DNA of 64,000 nt from Microstegium vimineum. Its lineage: Eukaryota > Streptophyta > Magnoliopsida > Poales > Poaceae. Below the pieces are notes generated by a model that worked only from the letters and a program-made list of their open reading frames with translations, was not told where the DNA came from and made no database searches. The stretch covers positions 2,007,043 through 2,071,042 of the forward strand of contig CM039122.1 of assembly GCA_022036555.1 (NCBI GenBank). The letters are read 5' to 3'. How positions within the stretch are numbered: the first letter of the stretch is position 1; the number at the start of each line of letters is the position of its first letter. Shown one piece after another: positions 57,989-64,000 of this stretch. Position numbers and translations under genes: made by a program.

Positions 57989-58827
57989 TTAGAAAGGTTC
58001 TCAATTACATGTATATGTCCTCTCACCAAATCTTCCCAACTTAAAAAGACCAACTTCGTGCGACCTATTTTTCGGCCCGCGCGTCCCCCCTCTGTGCGAC
58101 CCTTCACCCTAGCTCCGACGCCCGCGTGATGAAAAAAGGAAAGTCCTCCCGAGATTAAGGCCTCGATCCCCGCCCTGCGCTCCTCCTCCGCTCGTTCGAC
58201 AAACGAGGAGGGTGATGGATCACCCGTCTTCTCCTGCGACGAAGGGGGAAAGGTGCAAAAATTGAGATCCACCTCAAGAGATTCACGTCCACTAATCACG
58301 CCCAGCTCAGCCCCTTCCCCACCCCTCCTGAAGCGGCGACGGGGGTGACACGACGGCTCCTGCTGCAGGCGGCGCTGCCGAGAGCCATGCCCCCCCCCGC
58401 TTGGACGAGTGTCCGGCAAGTCGTGGCGCGGGTGCTGTCGATACGCGAAGGTGGCCACCGCTGGATGCCGTCGCCCCCCCCCTTCGCACGACCTCGTGCA
58501 GCTGGTAGGCGCGGCTCTGCTGTCTCTCAACTCACCGTTGGGGCCAGGCCACGTCGGAGGGCGGTCGCACCGGCGGCCACCGGGAGAGGCCGCTCGCGTG
58601 GCGTCGTGGCCGGGGACTGCAACCGCCAGGACGTACGCGCACCACCGAGCATCAGGCCGGCGGCGCCGCCACCCCGGCAATGCACTGCTCGATGAGGAGG
58701 CTGTGGCCGCGCCCGCCCATCATGTCGCGACGCTGGAAGCGGGAGGGAGAGAGGGGAAGGCCGCACGCGGGTGGCGCAGTAGCCCCGGTTGCCGCCGCCT
58801 CGGAAGAGATGGGCCGTGATTAGCCAC

Positions 58828-59044
58828 ATGGCTGCCTTCCCCGTGCACCCGCTCCTCTCCAACGACAGATCCACGGCCGCGGTGGAGACAATGGAGGAGC
58901 TGGACGCCAGGTACGCCCCCTACGCACGCTGGGACGTTTACAGGACCATGGGCGCGGCCGCGGCCCGCGGCGCAGCTGGCGCTGGCCGCCGCCGTGCTCC
59001 TCCCGCTCCGCTTCGTCGCGGGGATGCTCGTGCACCTGTTCTGA
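58828..59044 (+). pseudogene. First-exon relic of a lysophospholipid acyltransferase-like gene
   Basis: It starts MAAFPVHPLLSNDRSTAAVE and continues MEELDARYAPYARWDVYRTM. This resembles the N-terminus of plant LPEAT1-type acyltransferases (EELD..(F/Y)APY.R.D.YGTMG). After TMG a frameshift (about 58951) moves the homologous sequence to another frame, PAAQLALAAAVLLPLRFVAG, a transmembrane segment, which stops at TGA (59042-59044). No downstream exons with the acyltransferase HX4D motif are seen. The flanking 58.1-58.8 kb is GC-rich with chance frames only. Family assignment is from memory. Confidence 0.45.
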
Positions 59045-59339
59045 GCGCTTGCCCTCGCAGCCGCGTCGTTGCCGACGAGTGTAGCAGCCGCCCTCACCAA
59101 GCCACCAGGCCCCAGCGACCCAATCGCCTAGGGCTGTGGCCTCGCTCGCGATCCGCCGTTCTCCGCCCTCACTGTCGCAGCCGCTCTGACGCCCTCGCTA
59201 TCACTCTCGGCATCGCACGTCGCGGCCTTCCTCCATTCTCCGTAGCGCCTCAGTTGGCTTGGGAGTCAGGCGCCAAGTCGCCAAGCCTGCAATGACCCAG
59301 TCGGCCACGGCGTTGTGCCTGGCACCCAGCCAACAAGCG

Positions 59340-59700
59340 GGCAAGCAGTGCCCCTGCAGGCTGCAAATGAGCCCTTCTTCGGTTATGCCCTTGCTTGGTT
59401 GCTCCCTGATGCGACACAGTGAGCCATAATTTTACTAATTAGTGATTTTATAACTTTACTAATTAGTGATTTTAATCCATGCCACAGGTCATGTGTTAAT
59501 ACTTAGTTTCTCATACAGTCAGTCATACATCAGTTGTTACACAAGTGGACAAGCAGTGCCCCTGTAGGCTGCAATCAGCTATTCTTTGATTCTGCCCTTG
59601 CTTGGTCGCTTCCCGCTGCTGCACAGTAAGCCATACAGTGAGTAATTTTACTAATTAGTGATTTTAATCCATGTCACAGTTAGTTTCTCATCCATTGTAC
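59340..59700. repeat. ~209-bp imperfect tandem duplication
   Basis: The unit CAAGCAGTGCCCCTGCAGGCTGC (59342) recurs at about 59550 (CAAGCAGTGCCCCTGTAGGC), including GCCCTTGCTTGG and TTTTACTAATTAGTGATTTT in each unit. The inner TTTTACTAATTAGTGATTTTA is itself doubled in the first unit. The rest of 59045-61736 has no gene that I can support. Confidence 0.8.
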
Positions 59701-61736
59701 ACAAGAAGGTATACAAAATCTTAGTTTCTCTTATGATTTATATGTGCCGAAGATTCCTCAGTTTATCCTTCACTACAGAGTTATACTTGGAGAAAACACA
59801 CACAGATAGGATGTGAACAGAACCAAACTCTTGATTAATCATTTTGGCTCTTGAAAAAAAAAATCTCGAAAAAATCACATATGAAAACAAAGCGTGTTTT
59901 CCTTTTTATTTACACATGGTTATTACCTTGTTTCGCAGGTGAGAAACCAAGTACTACAAGAAGACAAATACTATGGACATGACGTGAGGTACGAGCATCT
60001 TGATCTGAACCCAGGAATTATAGTCTCAATCATGTGTTGTCCTTCAGCTGTTTTTTAGTTGTCCAATGGGAATCATGATTGCATTGAGTTCTGGTTACAA
60101 GCAAAGAGAGAATCAGCACCTATTTTACAAACACAAGCACACATCCTGGATGGGCTACACATTTGCCCGTTAACTGATTTATGGAGATAGATCATGCTTA
60201 CACATTTAAATTACAGTTGATGAATTAGTACATGTCTTATTTGTCCTAGATAAACAGAAGAACATCAGCTACTTAAAAGTATATCACATAAAGAAAGCTC
60301 ATCCATCAGTTAATTAACGATGTGGTCAGCGTAGATTAAATGTTTAGAATGCTAGAAAGATGCATAGATAAAAAGCAGCTTGAGCTCATGCTAATTTTTT
60401 CATCTATTTCTAATGATGTTATCCTGATTTTCAGTAGTACAAAGGACCACAATGCCTTATTAGTTAAGTGCCCTGCCACCTTATAGTATTATATTCTGCT
60501 ACTTTTAGGATAAGTTTGTCCAGCACAAACTGTATGAGTCTCTGACCGTTATGCTATTGGCGTGCTATAGTTCTCCTTTTTCAGCTCATATGCTATACTG
60601 ACTATGAAGTGCTTTTTCTGTAGAATTGATGTATATCGATTTCTATTTTTCCTGCACCATTTCTATTAGTTGCTAGCTCTTAAGTGCTAATTGCAATTAA
60701 TATTAACTATTTTCACTTTTTCTATTATAGATTCACACAATCTCTTCAACTAAAGATTAGTAAGAGAATCATCGCCTGGCTGCGAAAAAACGCCTAGGTC
60801 ACCTTGAAGAATTGTTTCTCCAAACTCATTAAAATTTATAGAATTGATACATTCAATTACAATTACAATTACAATTATAACAATCAATTCTTTTGTGTTG
60901 TGGTCACTGTGGTTTAATCGTTGATGTTCTACGAAGTATGGGTTACCAATTTGTTTTTTTATGTGTCCTGAACAGAGGGTGCAACATTTTTTTCAGTTAA
61001 ACAAAACTCCAATGGAGAAAACTGAGTTCAGGACGTCAGTTTGCACCGGCACTTTTCTGGTAATCATCACAACATCAGGAAGCTTTTGGTTTTGTCCACA
61101 GATGAAAATCATGTCGTTGTAAATGATTTTTGTTAACAAAAAACATTTACTTCTATGCAATATTGCCTGACAACTGAACATGCCTGCATGATGGTTCTAA
61201 TGCAGTAATCACAACGCTTGCCATACGATTTGCACTTTTTGATTTGTGTCACTATATCTCCTCTGTCCAGCCATCTGAAGTTCAGTTCAGCCGCTACAAG
61301 CCTACGCCAGGCGCTGTCCCTTCATGAGATGCTCGTCGGGCACCCCATCTCTTCCCTTTATGGTGTGTGAATTTGTATTTGGATCTGATCTAATTACATT
61401 TGCGCCTGCGGTTCTATGTGCTTTGATCTGAAAGCCCTAGAGCCTACGAGAGGTTGTGCATACCTAAGAAGAAGATATAAACATTCTTAAGTGGACATTC
61501 TGAGCATTTTTTTTAAATGATGCATATTTTCAAATTAAGAGGAGACATCAGAAGTACTCTAATCAAGCACGCCTGAGAGAAGGATGCTTACTTGTTATCC
61601 TCTCTTTTATCTTGTTGGCACAAAGATTTATTTATGTGTCTTCTTACAGTACATCAGAAGTATTTTATGATACCTGAAAAGTAATGATAGAATATTTCAT
61701 GGATCAGCTTGGTTGTGATTTGTTTTTGGTTGTTTA

Positions 61737-61942
61737 GGCCACTCCCAATGCATACTCTATCATAGAGTCTAAACCTATTTATTACCTCGAATATTGTGGA
61801 CTTGCAGTCTAAATAAGACTTAGAGTCTTGTTTTTTCATTATCTCTCTTCAATAAATATACTGTCACATCAGCAAAATGTCATAAATAAGTAGTAATAAA
61901 TAGTCTTGGACTCTATGATAGAGTCTTGCATTGTGAGTGCCC
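61737..61942. mobile_element. Tourist-like MITE, copy 2
   Basis: This is the same family as 16451-16655, in inverted interior orientation: ends GGCCACTCCCAATGCA and TGCATTGTGAGTGCCC, inner ACTCTATCATAGAGT / ACTCTATGATAGAGT, flanked by TTA (61734-61736, 61943-61945). Confidence 0.88.
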
Positions 61943-62170
61943 TTATGCTGCAACTGCTAGACTGGCTGTAGTAGTTTTGGCACCTTGTAACAGCTGCTGA
62001 GGCTATAGTGCGGTTCCAAGTGCTTCTTGTATCTTGCATTCATGTACATTATGAAGAAATGGCATGTGCTACTTGAAATGTTTTATGTAGGCAAAATTAA
62101 CTAGCCACATGTAGAAACAATTGTCTGCACCTTTGCGATTCAACAGACTTTTAATATAACTAGAACATCA

Positions 62171-62187
62171 GGCGCCCTTCGGGCGCC
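62171..62187. other. Strong GC hairpin (GGCGCCC-TTC-GGGCGCC)
   Basis: A perfect 7-bp stem with a 3-base loop lies in otherwise AT-rich DNA, followed by CTACAATGAC. It could be a transposon terminus or a structured RNA element. Nothing else identifies it. 61943-62957 has no gene. Confidence 0.6.
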
Positions 62188-62957
62188 CTACAATGACTTC
62201 AAAAACAAAAGCTATTGTCAACGCCTAATAGGCATGGTTTTGTAATTATACCATAATATTATGATCTAAGGGAAACATTGATATATAAGCTTTGTTGTAT
62301 CTGGTTTGAACGCATGGAAAAATCTTTCTTTCATAGAATCAATATTTTCCAAACTCAAATACTCCAGGCTACATATTAAGGACAAGTACATTATTACAAG
62401 CCATCATTAGTGAGAACGACCACATGGCTACAATCCAGTTTCAAAACTTAATACATCTGCTATTTATATCCACTTGACATCACACATGAAGGTCACAAAT
62501 AGGTCATGAGGGCCATAGATTATAGCCATCACATCCTGGCAGTTCATCAAATAATGCCACTTCTTCCACTAAAAATGGTAGGTACGATCACTCACTCTAC
62601 TACCGAATTGCCAATAGAATCAACATCAGTGAGACCCATATTGGGGCTATACATCGTATAGCTGCACGTAGGAGTAACATGGAAACTATCAAGCTCATTA
62701 AGGACATGTAAAGTATGTGTCCAAGATCAAGATATGTAATCTGATTAATGAAGGATATACAATCATGTAATGTCTTGTAGGTTACAGAAACTGATGATGT
62801 ACTACTGATAGATCTTTCTAGCAAAAGGAAATACAGTAAAAAATTATATGGTACCCACCAGAAGTAGCAAGCCAAGCTGCTGAACATTCTGAATTTCATG
62901 AGGAAAAAGGCTACAACTTCAGGTTCAAACTACTCCAAATAGATACGACTACAAGAG

Positions 62958-64000
62958 TGAAAGGATCAAGATGCCCAAGAGGGGGGTTGAATTGGGCTCT
63001 TTTTAATTTCTAAATAAGAATTTTACCTATAAAGAGCCAATTAACCTCCTACTGCCTACCGCTTGTGTGTCCTAGCTAGAGAGCGGTAGCAAGTTAATGG
63101 AAAGCGAAAACTTCCTACACAATTCTAGTATGAAAAGAATGACGAGTGCGGAAAGTAATGCGGTAGTAAAGAGGTAGGGAAAGAGATGCTTGACACGGCG
63201 ATGTTTTACCGAGGTATCGAGGAGTCGACACTCCCCCCTAGTCCTCGTTAGAGCACCTCGCAAGGTATAGCTCCCTCTCAATCCCGCGCAAGGGATGAGT
63301 GCTCTCTACGGGCTGATTCTTCGCCACTCCGGCTCGGTGAATCGCCCACAACCGATCACAAACGTCAATAGAGAAGGACCGCCGACAATCCTCCGGCGAT
63401 CACCTTCCTCCAAGCACCACCGGACCGTCTAGGTCATGTCGATCACCAAGAGTAACAAGCCTCGATCTTCGCTTGACTCACTCAAGCTTCACAACTAGAG
63501 GATGCACACTTGAACTCTTGGATGAACTAGAGAGAGGATGGATGGATTCGCGAATCACTCTCTCTAGGGCTCTTGCTCTCTTCCCAACCTTCTCAACAAA
63601 CTCAGCAACTCAAATGAGCAAAGGCAAGGTGGGAGAGAAGTGGGAGGGGCTATAAATATACCCTCTGAAAACTGCCTCGGGCTGGCATTTTAAGTTGGCG
63701 ACGGACGCTCTGTCGACTAGGCGACGGACGGTCCGTCGCATGCCCAACGGCTAGTTTCTGTTCATAGTTTGGGCGACAAATGCTCCGGCGCCTGGGCGAC
63801 GGACGGTCCGGCGCCTGGGCGACGGACGGTCCGACGCCCTGCCCAACGGCTAGTTCTGACACACTGTTCCCAGCGACGGACGCTACGTCACTGGGCGACG
63901 GACGCTCATCCCCAGCGTCCGACGCTACGCTCTGGCTAGGGTTGAAAAACACCCTATCTGGAAGGTCGACGGACGCTCTTATCAGCGTCCGACGCCTGGC
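62958..64000 (+). mobile_element. Start of an LTR retrotransposon LTR (runs off the window)
   Basis: TGAAAGGATCAAGATGCCCA followed by AGAGGGGGGTTGAATTGGGC is the start type of a common grass LTR family. The following phrases (TTTTACCGAGGTATCGAGGA, CCTAGTCCTCGTTAGAGCAC, CCCGCGCAAGGGATGAG) belong to the same kind of LTR. A TATAAATATA promoter motif is at 63651-63660. No protein is coded. The element type (gypsy or unclassified) cannot be decided here. Confidence 0.65.
63690..64000. repeat. GACGGACG(C/G)TC repeats in the right LTR
   Basis: GCGACGGACGGTCCG(T/G/A)CG-type words recur about every 25-50 bp (for example 63698, 63721, 63798, 63819, 63875, 63896, 63968), often in palindromic form (CGGACGGTCCG). 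They occur with two copies of GCCCAACGGCTAGTT (63739, 63841). Confidence 0.85.

Noticed and set aside
57796..58680. 294-codon minus-strand ORF
   Set aside because: It runs through a MITE and GC-rich leader-like DNA with no domain; chance frame.

Overview
This is a nuclear fragment of a grass (Poaceae) genome. The evidence is spliced genes with GT-AG introns, GC-rich first exons, nested LTR retrotransposons with antisense accessory genes, Tourist- and Stowaway-type MITEs, and proteins of grass type. The GACGGACGGTCCG-type repeats in the right-hand LTR resemble those of panicoid grasses, but the species cannot be fixed from sequence alone.

Left third (1-13.1 kb): nested Ty3/gypsy elements. Element A (enters from the left edge, ends at 4745) is the 3' part of a Tat-lineage element. 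It sits inside the integrase of a second Tat-like element, B (4746-10277). Both carry an unrelated extra gene on the opposite strand to gag-pol: a PF04195-like gene in A and a five-exon plant mobile domain (PMD) gene in B. B itself sits in older retroelement sequence, followed by the decayed 3' end of a chromovirus with integrase, chromodomain and LTR (about 11.94-13.08 kb).

Middle (13.1-31 kb): mostly AT-rich non-coding DNA hit by datable insertions. These are a 1.06-kb poly(A)-ended retroposon with a perfect 13-bp target duplication (15321-16377), a Tourist-type MITE, and a complete but dead Ty1/copia element (17702-22662, duplication AAAAG) whose pol contains an inverted half-kilobase block. 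One orphan minus-strand exon (23478-23831) and a GC-rich minus-strand start region (29.9-30.4 kb) hint at an old or non-coding minus-strand transcription unit.

Gene-bearing right half (31-57 kb): (i) two secreted proteins on the minus strand, each with six CX3C cysteine pairs, plus a third decayed copy, duplicated together with their upstream regions; (ii) an intronless P-class PPR protein (38012-40768); (iii) a complete nine-exon plastid-type ribose-phosphate pyrophosphokinase on the minus strand (48182-43288), with one GC-AG intron that hosts a 1.44-kb Mutator-like element; (iv) a three-exon xyloglucan endotransglucosylase/hydrolase (49522-50902); (v) a poorly resolved plus-strand gene (about 51.8-57.2 kb) with a conserved helix-like exon and a Cys/His-rich last exon. 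These genes are independent housekeeping, cell-wall and secreted-protein genes, not a pathway cluster.

Right end (57-64 kb): MITEs, a frameshifted acyltransferase-like first exon, duplicated non-coding DNA, and the first kilobase of another LTR that runs off the window.
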